NCBI RefSeq assembly: GCF_004135625.1
Contig: NZ_SDPV01000002.1
Location: forward strand, 558,001 to 622,000
Direction: 5' to 3'
Origin: Pelagerythrobacter rhizovicinus
GTDB taxonomy: Bacteria; Pseudomonadota; Alphaproteobacteria; Sphingomonadales; Sphingomonadaceae
Length of the DNA stretch: 64,000 nt
The position numbers and the translations under genes are program-made. Shown here in pieces: positions 35,477 to 44,718 of the stretch (its first letter is position 1; each line of letters starts with the position of its first letter). The notes beneath the pieces are model-generated. The model saw only the letters and a program-made list of their open reading frames with translations. It was not told where the DNA came from and did not search any database.

Positions 35477-38400
35477 TTAGAACCCCTTGGTCACGCTGAA
35501 GCCGATAATGCGCGGATCGAGAGTGAAGACATTGGTCGTCAGCGCCGTGTCGTCGCTGTTGGTGAAGAAGTCGGTGATCGGCGCATCGTTGAACACGTTC
35601 TTCACATAGAGCTGGAAGGCGAGCTGCGATTCCGGACGTTCGAGCGTGACCGCGAGGTTGAGGTTGTCCCACGCCTTCAGCCGGTCGTACTCGGTGTTGT
35701 AGACCCGGGCATAGCTCTTCGCCTGGCGATAGTAGTCGCCGCGGAAGGTCAGCTCCCAGTCGTCGTCTTCGAGGAAGAAGGTGTATTGCGCCCCCAGGTT
35801 CATCGTCCAGCGCGGAGCATTGGGCAGTTCGTTGCCGGACAGGTCGGCATAGAACCCGCGGCCGCCGTTGGGGGCGCCGCTGCCGCCGTCCTCGATGTTG
35901 AGGCCCACCGTATCCGGATTGTAGGCAGCGAAGGGATCGTAGGTGAACCCGAAGAAGGCCCAGTAGGGCAGTTGCCCGGGAGGGGCATCGGGATTGAAAT
36001 TACCGATCCGGTTCGATCCCGGGCAGAGCGCCGATAGCGCCAGCTGTTCCAAGCCTGTCTGGGCGGCCAGGATCCTCTCCACGAACTCGGTCGGCGCGAT
36101 GCAGTTGGACGGCACCTGAAGCCAGGGGCGGAGCACCATCCAGTCTTCATTGCCCTGCGTGCGATTCATGACATCGATCGATTGCGCGCCATCGGCGAGC
36201 TTGGTCTGCAGGTAGCCGAGGTTCGCATCGAGCCTGAAATTGCGCGAGGGGCGCCAGGCGGCTTCGAGCTCGAGCCCCCAGGTCGTTGCGTCGAAGTTCT
36301 CGTTGTAGGCGATGCGATCGACGATCTGGGATATCTGGTAATCCTCGTAATCGTAGTAGAACGCCGCGCCGTTGAGAGTGAGGCGCCCCCCTGCAAAGGT
36401 GTTCTTCACGCCGATCTCGAACGCATTGAGATATTCCGGGCGGAAGGTCTGCGGCAGGTACTGATATTGCACGACGTCCGGATTGAAATCGACCCGTGGC
36501 GGATTGGTCCCGCCGCCCTTGTATCCGCGCGCGGCCGAGAGGTAGACCAGGGTATCGTCGGTGAACGCGAGGTCGGGTTGCCAGTCGAGCACGGCCCGGC
36601 CGGTGAACTCGCCCCACTTCTGCTCGATGTCCGGCAGGGCCGGGTAGCCGCTGTTGACCCGCCCGCCGGTTATGCCCCCGGGTATGTCCGTTTCGGTACC
36701 GCCGCCCAGGAGCAACTGGCTGGGGATCTGGTCCGAAACCTTCTTGTCGCGGGTGTAACGTACGCCAAGCGTCAGCTTCACATCGTCGGCGATGTTCCAG
36801 TAGAGTTCGCCGAACGCCGCCCAGCTCTTCGTCCGGACGCCGTTCTGGCTCAGGAAGTAGTTGTGGCCCTGGTTGTTCAGGCTGCCGATGGGATTGGGAT
36901 CGACATAGACGCATTCGCGATCTTCTGCGCCCAGCTCGCAGGGGAGCAGGGCGTTCTGCCCGGAAGCCGGATGGCCAAATGGCGGGACACCGCTATAGAA
37001 CCAGTCCGCGATGAGGGTGAACATGTTGTTGAAAACGTAGTAATTATCCTGCGTTTTGAAGTCGAGATAGTTTACCCCGACGTTGAAGTTCACGGGACCG
37101 TCAAAATCGGATTGCAAGCGAACTTCCTGCGACCACTGGCGATTGCGCGACTGGCTCAGGTCTGCCGAAACCATGCGATCCGAACATCCCAGTTGCGGAT
37201 CGCAGAAAATGCCGCCCGGAGTCGGGCCCGGGTACGTCTCCGTGTCCAGCGGTATGCCGCGAGCTGTCACGAGAGGTTGTGTCGAATCGTTGAACAGCGG
37301 GGCCGAAACGAAGCGGTTGTAGTCTTGGGTCGAGAAGTAACGATCCCGCGAGTAGGTCGTCTGCGATACCAGCGTCAGACCATCTGACGGTTCGAACTCC
37401 AGGTTGAGCTGCACGACGTCGTTCTTGGCGCGGAACTTCGGATCATAGCTGGTCGCGATCTCGCGCAGGTCGCGCGATTGGGTCAGCCCCTCGTAGGGAT
37501 CGCCGCTATTGGTGACGTACACCGGCGGGCCCCTGGTGCCATCGGGAAGAACCGAGCGCCCCAGAGAGATGCCGGTCGGCACGGTCAGATAGACGAGGCT
37601 GTCGCCATTCGGCACGCCATAGGCGCCGTCGTCGTAAAGCGAGCCCGGCAAGCATCCCTGGCTCATCCGTCCACGCAGAACGGGATCGGTGATCTCGACG
37701 CTGCCCACCATCTCCGGCCCCGGATCGGTGTGGCACAGCTGCTTGCCGGTGCGCGAGCGGTTGTCGTCTTCCTCGAAATGCTGCCAGATCACGTTGGCGC
37801 GGAAGCGATCGCTCGGTTCCCATTCCGCGATCGCGCGGGTCGACCACAGGTCGCGGCCGTTCACCCGCTTCTGGGTGAAGGTGTTGTAGTCGAACCCGTC
37901 GCGCTTGGTCCACTGGCCGGCCACGCGCACGCCGAACGTGTCGCCGAGCGGCACGTTGAGCATGCCGTTCAGCCGGCGGGTCGAATAGCTGCCGACCTCG
38001 CCCTTGACCGAGCCTTCCAGCTCGTCGGTCGGCAGCGCCGGGATCAGGTTGACCACGCCGGCCGTGGCGTTGCGGCCGTAGAGCGTGCCCTGCGGCCCGC
38101 GCAGCACCTCGATCCGGGCCATGTCGTAGAACTCCGACTCGAACAGCCGGTTGCGCGCCAGCGCCGTGTTGTTGAAGCTGATCGCGACCGCGGGATCCGA
38201 CGCGGCCGAGATCGCCTTCGTCCCGACCCCGCGGATCGAGAAGTTGTACATGCTGAAGTTGCTCTTGGAGAAATTCACGTTCGGCACGGCGCGCAGCAGC
38301 TCGCCGCCGGTCTCGATCTTGTAATCGTCGAGCCCCTCGCCGGAAATCGCGGTGACCGCGATCGGCACGTCCTGGATCGATTCCTCGCGCTTCTGCGCGG

Positions 38401-38554
38401 TGACGATGATGACCGCACCGTCTTGCGTGGCCCCTTCCGCCGTTTCGGGGATCTGCCCCGGCTCCTCCGCCTCCTGCGCGAGGGCGGCCGATGCGCCCCC
38501 CGCGATCAAGGCCAGGGTGCTGCACGCACAAAGACAACTACGGGCGATCCCCAT
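35477..38554 (-). CDS. TonB-dependent receptor
   Basis: A 1,025-residue outer membrane receptor with a signal peptide ending ASAALAQ. The TonB-box/plug region reads IIVTAQKREESIQDVPIAVTAISGEGLDDY, then ELLRAVPNVNFSKSN, YNFSIRGVGTKAI and MARIEVLRGPQGTLYGRNATAGVVNLI. The barrel ends IIGFSVTKGF with a terminal Phe, needed for BAM insertion. It belongs to the large sphingomonad group of receptors for plant- or steroid-like organic substrates; the ligand is unknown. It stands alone, with a palindromic operator and possible promoter upstream and a strong hairpin downstream. Confidence 0.95.
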   Translation of the reverse strand: MGIARSCLCACSTLALIAGGASAALAQEAEEPGQIPETAEGATQDGAVIIVTAQKREESIQDVPIAVTAISGEGLDDYKIETGGELLRAVPNVNFSKSNFSMYNFSIRGVGTKAISAASDPAVAISFNNTALARNRLFESEFYDMARIEVLRGPQGTLYGRNATAGVVNLIPALPTDELEGSVKGEVGSYSTRRLNGMLNVPLGDTFGVRVAGQWTKRDGFDYNTFTQKRVNGRDLWSTRAIAEWEPSDRFRANVIWQHFEEDDNRSRTGKQLCHTDPGPEMVGSVEITDPVLRGRMSQGCLPGSLYDDGAYGVPNGDSLVYLTVPTGISLGRSVLPDGTRGPPVYVTNSGDPYEGLTQSRDLREIATSYDPKFRAKNDVVQLNLEFEPSDGLTLVSQTTYSRDRYFSTQDYNRFVSAPLFNDSTQPLVTARGIPLDTETYPGPTPGGIFCDPQLGCSDRMVSADLSQSRNRQWSQEVRLQSDFDGPVNFNVGVNYLDFKTQDNYYVFNNMFTLIADWFYSGVPPFGHPASGQNALLPCELGAEDRECVYVDPNPIGSLNNQGHNYFLSQNGVRTKSWAAFGELYWNIADDVKLTLGVRYTRDKKVSDQIPSQLLLGGGTETDIPGGITGGRVNSGYPALPDIEQKWGEFTGRAVLDWQPDLAFTDDTLVYLSAARGYKGGGTNPPRVDFNPDVVQYQYLPQTFRPEYLNAFEIGVKNTFAGGRLTLNGAAFYYDYEDYQISQIVDRIAYNENFDATTWGLELEAAWRPSRNFRLDANLGYLQTKLADGAQSIDVMNRTQGNEDWMVLRPWLQVPSNCIAPTEFVERILAAQTGLEQLALSALCPGSNRIGNFNPDAPPGQLPYWAFFGFTYDPFAAYNPDTVGLNIEDGGSGAPNGGRGFYADLSGNELPNAPRWTMNLGAQYTFFLEDDDWELTFRGDYYRQAKSYARVYNTEYDRLKAWDNLNLAVTLERPESQLAFQLYVKNVFNDAPITDFFTNSDDTALTTNVFTLDPRIIGFSVTKGF

Positions 38555-38611
38555 ACTCCCTCTCCCCTTTTTGTCGCGAATCTTGGTGATCCGTCGCTAA
38601 GATATGCCTGC

Positions 38612-38643
38612 GCTTCTACTCTAACTGACATTGATGTCAATGT
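38612..38643 (-). promoter_or_regulatory. Palindromic operator over a -35 box of the TonB receptor
   Basis: TGACATTGATGTCA (38626-38639) and ACATTGATGTCAATGT (38628-38643) are two overlapping dyads, both perfect outside a central TG. On the reverse strand they contain TTGACA (38640-38635), and TAGAAG lies 16 bases further as a weak -10. A TetR- or MerR-type repressor could bind here; no such gene is adjacent. Confidence 0.45.
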
Positions 38644-38644
38644 T

Positions 38645-38868
38645 AACGGGCAGGCCGGGCGCCAGGCTGATCCGTTTTGGCGGTATCTGTCGCGATGGCC
38701 GGCGGATCGCGCACGCGCATCGCCCCCGGTGCGGAGCGTGTCCGCCGGCGGGGCAGCCGCGGAATGGCTCGGCGAGACCGGTATTGCTGGCAGGTGACAT
38801 GCCCCCTTGCGCGATCGGCAGGAAGCTACACCGGAAAGGCTCCCGCGGGGGAAAAAGCGTGTCGGAAA
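38645..38868. other. Intergenic stretch, nothing recognised
   Basis: About 220 bases between the palindrome and tRNA-Thr. Short open frames occur on both strands, but none has a family resemblance, a ribosome binding site or a plausible start. The tRNA-Thr transcription end probably lies in it. Confidence 0.4.
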
Positions 38869-38944
38869 TGGTGCCGCTTACGTGACTCGAACACGTGACC
38901 CCATCATTACGAATGATGTGCTCTACCAACTGAGCTAAAGCGGC
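38869..38944 (-). tRNA. tRNA-Thr (CGT)
   Basis: The reverse complement is a 76-nt tRNA: acceptor GCCGCTT with AAGCGGC, D-arm GCTC...GAGC, anticodon stem CATCA/TGATG around TTCGTAA (anticodon CGT), T-arm GTCACG TGTTCGAGT, discriminator A and encoded CCA. It reads ACG threonine codons. Confidence 0.95.
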
Positions 38945-39004
38945 ACTGATCGCGGGCCTTTATCGGCACGGCGGGCGGGCCGCAATGCCTTGCTTCGCGA
39001 AGAG

Positions 39005-39078
39005 TGGAGGCCCGAGCCGGAATCGAACCGGCGTGCAAGGATTTGCAGTCCTCTGCGTAACCACTCCGCCATCGGGCC
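39005..39078 (-). tRNA. tRNA-Cys (GCA)
   Basis: The reverse complement folds with acceptor GGCCCGA/TCGGGCC, anticodon loop CTGCAAA (anticodon GCA), T-loop TTCGATT, discriminator U and encoded CCA. It lies 60 bases upstream of tRNA-Thr on the same strand, so the two may be cotranscribed. Confidence 0.95.
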
Positions 39079-39214
39079 TCGCCCTTCCGCATCGCCGATG
39101 CGGACGGAAGCGGCCCCCTAGCGAGTCGGCCGCGCCAAGGCAATCGGTTAGGTGATCTGCCTTCCGTAACGTCAGTCTGGACCGCGCCCGGCGAAGCCGT
39201 AAATGCTTGCCGGC

Positions 39215-39991
39215 ATGAGCATTGCCAGCCTGATCGATCCCGTCACCGCCGCCGGCGGCCCCGCCAACCTCTCCCGCGCGGACGCCTGGATGCAGGGGCG
39301 CACGCTCTACGGCGGGGCGTCGGCGCTGGTCGCCTATACCGCCGCCGTCCGCGCCTTCCCCGACCTGCCGCCGCTGCGCGCGGCACAGGTCGCCTTCGTC
39401 GCCCCGGTCGGCGGGGAGATCGAGCTGAAGCGCGAGATCGTGCGGCAGGGCCGCAACGTCGCGCAGGTGCGCAGCGAGATCTGGTGCGAGGGGGCCTGCG
39501 CCCTCACCGCGTTCTGGCTGTTCGGCACCGCGCGCGAGCCGAACGCCGTCCACCCCGCGGCCGAGCCCAACGACTGGCCCGGCGCGCCCGAGGACGCCGA
39601 GCCGGTGATGACCGACAAGGGCCCGGCCTTCATCCGCAACTTCGATCTCCGCCGCGCGCAGGACGAGCGCGGCCCCGGTGCACCAGTCGTGCGGCGCTGG
39701 GCGCGGCTGACCGAGCAGGGAGTGCTCAATCACATATCCGAGCTGATCCTGATGGGCGATGTCCTGCCGCCCGGCGCCATGCGCGCGATGCAGCGGCAGG
39801 GGCCGGTCAGCTCGATCAACTGGTCGTTCAACGTGCTGGATGCCGCGCCCGTGACGCGCGACGGCTGGTGGCTGTCGGAGAATGCCAGCCAGCACGCCGA
39901 CCACGGCTATTCGTCGGAGCGGCTGCGGCTGTGGAATGCCGACGGACGGCAGATGCTCGAAGGAATGCAGGCGGCGGCTATTTTTGGCTAG
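39215..39991 (+). CDS. Acyl-CoA thioesterase, TesB-like hotdog protein
   Basis: 258 residues from ATG 39215 (ATG 39203 would add MLAG). Two hotdog halves are suggested: LYGGASALVAYTAAVRAFPDLPPLRAAQVAFVAPVGGEIEL in the first, and GPVSSINWSFNVL, GWWLSENASQHADHGYSSERLRLWNADGRQ in the second. The second includes the aspartate region of TesB-type enzymes. It probably hydrolyses acyl-CoA thioesters in the cytosol; chain length unknown. It diverges from the tRNA pair and is followed by a stem-loop repeat. Confidence 0.85.
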   Translation: MSIASLIDPVTAAGGPANLSRADAWMQGRTLYGGASALVAYTAAVRAFPDLPPLRAAQVAFVAPVGGEIELKREIVRQGRNVAQVRSEIWCEGACALTAFWLFGTAREPNAVHPAAEPNDWPGAPEDAEPVMTDKGPAFIRNFDLRRAQDERGPGAPVVRRWARLTEQGVLNHISELILMGDVLPPGAMRAMQRQGPVSSINWSFNVLDAAPVTRDGWWLSENASQHADHGYSSERLRLWNADGRQMLEGMQAAAIFG

Positions 39992-39999
39992 CTCCCAAT

Positions 40000-40147
40000 C
40001 CTCCCCATTTTTGCGTCAGCACAAATGGGGAGGTGGCCGACGCCGCAGGCGGCTGACGGAGGGGTATCGTCAGGCATAACCCCTCCACCACGAGCCGCGT
40101 CGCGTCTCGCGGTCCCCCTCCCCATTTGGCTTCGCAAAATGGGGAGG
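40000..40147. repeat. Intergenic repeat with paired CCTCCCCATTT stem-loops
   Basis: CCTCCCCATTT (40000-40010) pairs with AAATGGGGAGG (40023-40033), and a second CCTCCCCATTT (about 40117-40127) pairs with AAATGGGGAGG (40137-40147). The two hairpins flank about 80 bases that include further dyads. It resembles a small mobile repeat common in sphingomonads and sits between two convergent genes. Confidence 0.8.
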
Positions 40148-40162
40148 ATCGAGGCGGCTTCG

Positions 40163-40969
40163 TCAAACGTCGGTGAAGTTCGGCGGACGCTTTTCCATTC
40201 CGGCCATCACCGCTTCGACCTGGTTGGGCGTGCGCATGATCTTGTGCTGCTCCATGCTCTCTTCGAGCAGGATCTCGTCGGTCGTGCGTTCGACCATGGC
40301 GGCGGCGAGCCGCTTGGCGGCGCGGATCGCGTGGGGATTGCGGTTGGCGATTTCCGCGGCGATCGCGGTGGCGCGGGCGAGCGGGTTGGGATCGACGTGG
40401 GTGGCGAAGCCGAGGGCGAGCGCGTCCTCCCCGGTGAATTCGCGGTTGGTGTAGACGAGCTCGCGCAGCACGTCGTCGCGCACGAGGCCGCGCCAGAGCG
40501 CATAGCCGCCCATGTCGGGGACGAGCCCCCACTTCATCTCCATCACCGCCATGCGCGTGTCGGGTGCGGCGACACGGATGTCGGCCCCGCTGGCGATCTG
40601 CAGGCCGCCGCCGAAGCAGACCCCGTGGACCGCCGCGATCACCGGCACCGGCAGCTTGCGCCACTGCATGGCGACCTGCTGGAACAGGTTGGCATTGCCA
40701 TGCGTGCGGTCGGTGATCCGCGGCGCGTCGGGATCCGGCCCCTTGGCGAAGTTCGACAGGTCGAGCCCGGCGCAGAAGGCGCGTCCTTCGCCCGAGAGGA
40801 CGACGACGCGCAGCCCCTTCATCTCGTGTAGCGCCTGCCCGGCTTCGATCAGGCGGGCGAACATCTCGGGATCGAGCGCGTTCATCTTGTCGGGCCGCGT
40901 CAGGCGGACCTGCGCCACGCCGTCGCTATCCAACTCGATCGAAATCCGATCGTTTTCCCGAAACCCCAT
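40163..40969 (-). CDS. Crotonase/enoyl-CoA hydratase family protein
   Basis: 268 residues from ATG 40969 (MGFRENDRISIEL). Crotonase motifs: LTRPDKMNALDPEMF, GRAFCAGLDLSNFAKG, AAVHGVCFGGGLQIASGADIRVAAP and MAVMEMKWGLVPDMGG. The pattern (MEMKWGLVPDMG, Asp in place of one usual Glu) is like the delta3,5-delta2,4-dienoyl-CoA isomerase/hydratase branch, so I give only the family. Its start lies inside the 3' end of the winged-helix gene on the same strand (44 bp overlap). Confidence 0.88.
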   Translation of the reverse strand: MGFRENDRISIELDSDGVAQVRLTRPDKMNALDPEMFARLIEAGQALHEMKGLRVVVLSGEGRAFCAGLDLSNFAKGPDPDAPRITDRTHGNANLFQQVAMQWRKLPVPVIAAVHGVCFGGGLQIASGADIRVAAPDTRMAVMEMKWGLVPDMGGYALWRGLVRDDVLRELVYTNREFTGEDALALGFATHVDPNPLARATAIAAEIANRNPHAIRAAKRLAAAMVERTTDEILLEESMEQHKIMRTPNQVEAVMAGMEKRPPNFTDV

Positions 40970-41378
40970 TGATCTCACCTGCCGCCGATTGAATGGCGGC
41001 ATCGTTGCCCAAGCGCGAGAGGCTGTCCAGCGCTTCCGCGCCCGGGCGCAGGAGATAGCCGCGCGCGGGGATCGTCGCGATCAGCCCGCGGAGGCCGACG
41101 GCGCGCATCTTGGCGCGTATCCGGCAGATCGCCACCGCGACCCGATTCGTCTCCGGATCGAAGTCCAGCCGCCAGACGTCGCGCAGCAGGCGATCCTGCG
41201 AAACAGGTTCGGGCGCGCATTCGGCGAGGTGCCAGAGCACCTCGAACTCACGCGGATGGAGCCGCAGCCAGCGCCCGCGCGCCAGCCCGTCGCGGTGGAA
41301 CAGATCCAGCATGACCGGTCCGGCCCTGAAGAGGCGCGGCAGCGACAACCGCTCTGCGCCCTGCGCCGGCCACGTCAT
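40926..41378 (-). CDS. Orphan OmpR-type winged-helix DNA-binding protein
   Basis: 150 residues with a Trans_reg_C domain: LHPREFEVLWHLAECAPEPVSQDRLLRDVWRLDFDPETNRVAVAICRIRAKMRAVG, then IATIPARGYLLRPG. There is no receiver domain and no membrane segment, so it is not a normal response regulator. The final 30 residues are polar and probably disordered. The gene overlaps the crotonase start by 44 bases; a shorter product ending earlier cannot be excluded. Function unknown. Confidence 0.75.
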   Translation of the reverse strand: MTWPAQGAERLSLPRLFRAGPVMLDLFHRDGLARGRWLRLHPREFEVLWHLAECAPEPVSQDRLLRDVWRLDFDPETNRVAVAICRIRAKMRAVGLRGLIATIPARGYLLRPGAEALDSLSRLGNDAAIQSAAGEINGVSGKRSDFDRVG

Positions 41379-41505
41379 GGCCCGGCCACCTTCGCGTTAC
41401 CCATGAATCCCCCGACCCGTTGTTTTTCGGGAGGAAACTAGGAAACGGCTGCTCGGGCCGTCAACTGACGGTCGGTCCAATCCGGCGGTTTCGCCTTGCG
41501 AAATC

Positions 41506-42711
41506 TCAGCCGGTGCCGGCAATCGTGTTGAGGCCGAGCGAGGCGAAGTAGCGCTTCACGTTCCGCGCCGCCTGGCGCAGGCGCTGCTCGTTCTCGACCA
41601 TGGCGATGCGAACGTAGCCTTCGCCCTCCTCGCCGTAGCCGACGCCCGGCGCCACCGCGACGTCGGCATGGATCAGCAACTGCTTGGAGAATTCGAGGCT
41701 GCCCATCTCCTTGAGCGCCGGCGGCAGCGGGGCCCAGGCGAACATCGAGGCAGGGGGCGGCGGAATGTCCCAGCCGGCGCGGCCGAACGCCTCGACCATC
41801 ACGTCGCGCCGCTTGTGATAGAGTTGGCGGTTGGTCTCCACGATGTCCTGCGGGCCGTTGAGCGCGGCGCAGGCCGCGGCCTGAATCGGCGTGAACGCGC
41901 CGTAATCGAGGTACGACTTCACCCGCGACATCGCGGCGATGAGGTGACGGTTGCCGACCGCGAAACCCATGCGCCAGCCGGCCATCGAATAGGTCTTCGA
42001 CATCGAGGTGAACTCGACCGCGACGTCCTTCGCGCCCTTGACCTGCATGATCGAGGGCGTCGGATTGCCGTCGAAATAGAGTTCCGAATAGGCGAGGTCG
42101 GACAAAATCCAGACCTTGTTCTCCCTGGCCCAGGCGACCAGCCGCTCGTAGAACGCCAGATCGACCACTTCGGCGGTCGGGTTGGAGGGATAGTTGACCA
42201 CCAGCACACTCGGGCGCGGCACGGTGAAGTGCATCGCCTTCTCGAGGCTGCGGAAATAGTTTTCGTCCGGCGTGGTCGGCACGCTGCGGATCGTCGCCCC
42301 GGCGATGATGAAGCCGAAGGTGTGGATCGGGTAGCTCGGGTTGGGCGCGAGCACCACGTCGCCCGGCGCGGTGATGGCGGTGGCGAGGCTGGCCAGCCCC
42401 TCTTTCGATCCCATCGTCACCACCACTTCGGTTTCGGGATCGAGATCGACCCCGAACCGGCGCCCGTAGTAATTCGCCTGCGCCCGGCGCAGCCCGGGAA
42501 TGCCCTTCGACTGCGAATAGCCGTGCGCGTCGGGCTTGGCCGCGACTTCGCACAGCTTGTCGACCACATGCTGCGGCGGCGGCTGGTCGGGATTGCCCAT
42601 GCCGAGATCGATGATGTCGCGCCCCGCTCGCCGCGCTTCGTGCCGCATCGCGTTGACTTCGGCGATCACATAGGGCGGCAGGCGCTTCATGCGGTAGAAA
42701 TCGGTGTGCAT
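41506..42711 (-). CDS. alaC: Alanine/aspartate-type aminotransferase (AlaC-like)
   Basis: 401-residue class I PLP aminotransferase, probably the glutamate-pyruvate transaminase AlaC. The opening MHTDFYRMKRLPPYVIAEVN and DIIDLGMGNPDQP match AlaC closely. The PLP lysine is Lys239 in SMSKTYSMAGWRMGF; NYPSNPTAEVVD and SDLAYSELYFDG lie before it. LL-diaminopimelate aminotransferase is the nearest alternative, but the N-terminus favours AlaC. It diverges from phaC with a 123-base gap. Confidence 0.9.
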   Translation of the reverse strand: MHTDFYRMKRLPPYVIAEVNAMRHEARRAGRDIIDLGMGNPDQPPPQHVVDKLCEVAAKPDAHGYSQSKGIPGLRRAQANYYGRRFGVDLDPETEVVVTMGSKEGLASLATAITAPGDVVLAPNPSYPIHTFGFIIAGATIRSVPTTPDENYFRSLEKAMHFTVPRPSVLVVNYPSNPTAEVVDLAFYERLVAWARENKVWILSDLAYSELYFDGNPTPSIMQVKGAKDVAVEFTSMSKTYSMAGWRMGFAVGNRHLIAAMSRVKSYLDYGAFTPIQAAACAALNGPQDIVETNRQLYHKRRDVMVEAFGRAGWDIPPPPASMFAWAPLPPALKEMGSLEFSKQLLIHADVAVAPGVGYGEEGEGYVRIAMVENEQRLRQAARNVKRYFASLGLNTIAGTG

Positions 42712-42834
42712 CGACCTCGTCTCTGTTGGCGGAACGCGAGACCCCTCGCGCTGCGCAAACCTAACGGAATAGCGGTCGCGGTGGAAAGCGCTTTTCGCTA
42801 TCACCGGCCGAGGCCGACCTTCAGGAGTGCATCG

Positions 42835-44679
42835 ATGGCCGATCGGCAGGACCCTTTCGCCGCCTTCTTCGACATGCAGGGCGAGATGATGCGCGAGATG
42901 TTCGGCCGGTTCGTGCCAGAGGCGCAGCAGCCGGGCGCGATCGAGCAATGGGCCGAGACGGCCGAGCAATTGCGCGCGATGTGGCTCGACTTTACCGAAG
43001 AACGGCTCGCGAAAGGTCCGGACCCGGCGAATCCCTTCGATCCCGCGCAGTGGGCGCTGCTGGCCCAGGGATGGGCGAATGCCGCTCCGGCGCCCGATCC
43101 GGCCGCCGCGCAGAAGCTCGTGACCGAAGGATTGCAGGTCTGGCAGGGCGTGGCCCAGGCGATGCTCGGCGCCGCTCCCGATGGCGAGAGCGCGGAACCC
43201 GATCTGCCGCGGAAGGACCGGCGCTTCGCGGATCCCGCATGGCAGGAGCATCCGGCCTATCTGCTGCTTCACCAGACTTATCTCATGCTCGCCGACTATG
43301 TGGTTCATTCTGCGAAGAGCGTCCGGGGCGTGCCCGACGAGCAGCGCGCGCAGCTCGAGTTCGCGACCCGCACGCTGCTCGAGGCGATGAGCCCCGACAA
43401 TTTCCTTGCGACCAATCCCGTGGTTCTCCGGCGCACGATCGAAACCGGCGGGCAGAACCTCGTCAGGGGTATGCGCCACCTGATCGACGACCTCAGGCGC
43501 GGCCAGCTCACCCACACCGATTCGGGCGCCTTCGCGCTGGGGGAGAACATCGCCACTACGCCCGGCAAGGTCGTGTACGAGACGCCGCTCTACCAGCTCA
43601 TCCAGTACAGCCCCTCGACCGAGCAGGTCCTCGCCGTGCCGCTGGTGATCTTCCCGCCGTGGATCAACCGCTTCTACATCCTCGACCTCACGCCGAAGAA
43701 GAGCTTCATCAAGTGGGCGGTCGACCAGGGCCTCAGCGTTTTCGTGGTGAGCTGGAAATCGGCCGACGCGAGCATGAAGGACGTCACCTGGGACGACTAT
43801 GTCCGCGCGCAGGTCGACGCGATCGACCATGTGCGCGCCCGGCTGGACGTGCCGGCGGTACACACGATCGGCTACTGCGTCGCCGGCACGACGCTTGCCG
43901 CGACGCTGGCAGTGCTCGCCCGGCGCGGAGAGGCTGAGAAAGTCCGGAGCGCGACGTTCTTCACCGCGCAGGTCGATTTCGAGAAGGCGGGCGAGCTGCT
44001 CAACTTCGTCGGCGACCGGCAGATCGAGATGATCGGCAAGCTCGCGCCGGAGGGCTATCTCGACGGGCGCTATCTCGCCGCGACCTTCAACGCGCTGCGG
44101 AGCCGCGACCTGATCTGGAACTACGTCGTCAGCAACTACCTGCTGGGGGAGGACTATCCGGCGTTCGACCTGCTCCACTGGAACGGCGACGTCACCAACC
44201 TGCCCGCCGCCTGGCACGTCGCCTACCTGCGCGATCTCTACCGCGACAACAAGCTGGTCGTGCCCAATGCACTCGTCGCGGACGGAACGCCGGTCGATCT
44301 CACGCGAATCCAAACCCCGGCCTATATCCAGGCGGGGCGCGAGGACCATATCGCCCCTGCCGAAAGCGTCTGGCGGGCGACCCGCCACTTCCGCGGCGAC
44401 ACCACATTCGTCCTTGCAGGGTCGGGCCATATCGCCGGCGTGGTCAACCCGCCCGCGGCGAACAAGTACCAGCACTGGACGGGCGACAGCGCGGCCGGCT
44501 CGCTGGAGGAATTCATCGAAGGCGCGAGCGAGCATGCGGGAAGCTGGTGGCCGCACTGGCTGGCCTGGCTCGAGGCGCACGACCCGGCGCGTGTGCCGGC
44601 GAAAGGCAAGCGCAAGCCCGGCGGCAAAGGCGACCGGGTGATCGAGGATGCGCCGGGGCGCTACGTCAAGACACGGTGA
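42835..44679 (+). CDS. phaC: Class I poly(R)-hydroxyalkanoate synthase
   Basis: Polymerises (R)-3-hydroxyacyl-CoA into PHA granules. 614 residues. The lipase-like box is GYCVAGTT with nucleophile Cys348; Asp504 (REDHIAP) and His532 (SGHIAGV) complete the triad. TPGKVVYETPLYQLIQYSP, PPWINRFYILDL and FVVSWKSADASM are class I motifs. CAGGAGTG precedes the ATG. A phasin gene with PhaR-like operators follows on the same strand after 139 bases. No phaA/phaB is in the window. Confidence 0.96.
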   Translation: MADRQDPFAAFFDMQGEMMREMFGRFVPEAQQPGAIEQWAETAEQLRAMWLDFTEERLAKGPDPANPFDPAQWALLAQGWANAAPAPDPAAAQKLVTEGLQVWQGVAQAMLGAAPDGESAEPDLPRKDRRFADPAWQEHPAYLLLHQTYLMLADYVVHSAKSVRGVPDEQRAQLEFATRTLLEAMSPDNFLATNPVVLRRTIETGGQNLVRGMRHLIDDLRRGQLTHTDSGAFALGENIATTPGKVVYETPLYQLIQYSPSTEQVLAVPLVIFPPWINRFYILDLTPKKSFIKWAVDQGLSVFVVSWKSADASMKDVTWDDYVRAQVDAIDHVRARLDVPAVHTIGYCVAGTTLAATLAVLARRGEAEKVRSATFFTAQVDFEKAGELLNFVGDRQIEMIGKLAPEGYLDGRYLAATFNALRSRDLIWNYVVSNYLLGEDYPAFDLLHWNGDVTNLPAAWHVAYLRDLYRDNKLVVPNALVADGTPVDLTRIQTPAYIQAGREDHIAPAESVWRATRHFRGDTTFVLAGSGHIAGVVNPPAANKYQHWTGDSAAGSLEEFIEGASEHAGSWWPHWLAWLEAHDPARVPAKGKRKPGGKGDRVIEDAPGRYVKTR

Positions 44680-44718
44680 GGGTCGCTCCTCTACCGCCCG
44701 CCGAGACGCGGCAGGTCA

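Noticed and set aside
38631-38885. 84-residue plus-strand frame before tRNA-Thr
   Set aside because: It overlaps the operator palindrome and the tRNA, and has no family features.
35420-40147. Possible CRISPR array from repeated hairpins
   Set aside because: No direct repeats with regular spacers and no cas genes are present; these are inverted-repeat elements and a terminator.
41668-42834. Upstream extension of the phaC frame to 41668
   Set aside because: The extension is antisense to the aminotransferase gene; phaC has a good ribosome binding site and start at 42835.
42712-44580. Upstream extension of the aminotransferase frame to 44580
   Set aside because: It is antisense to phaC; the AlaC-type N-terminus begins at 42711.
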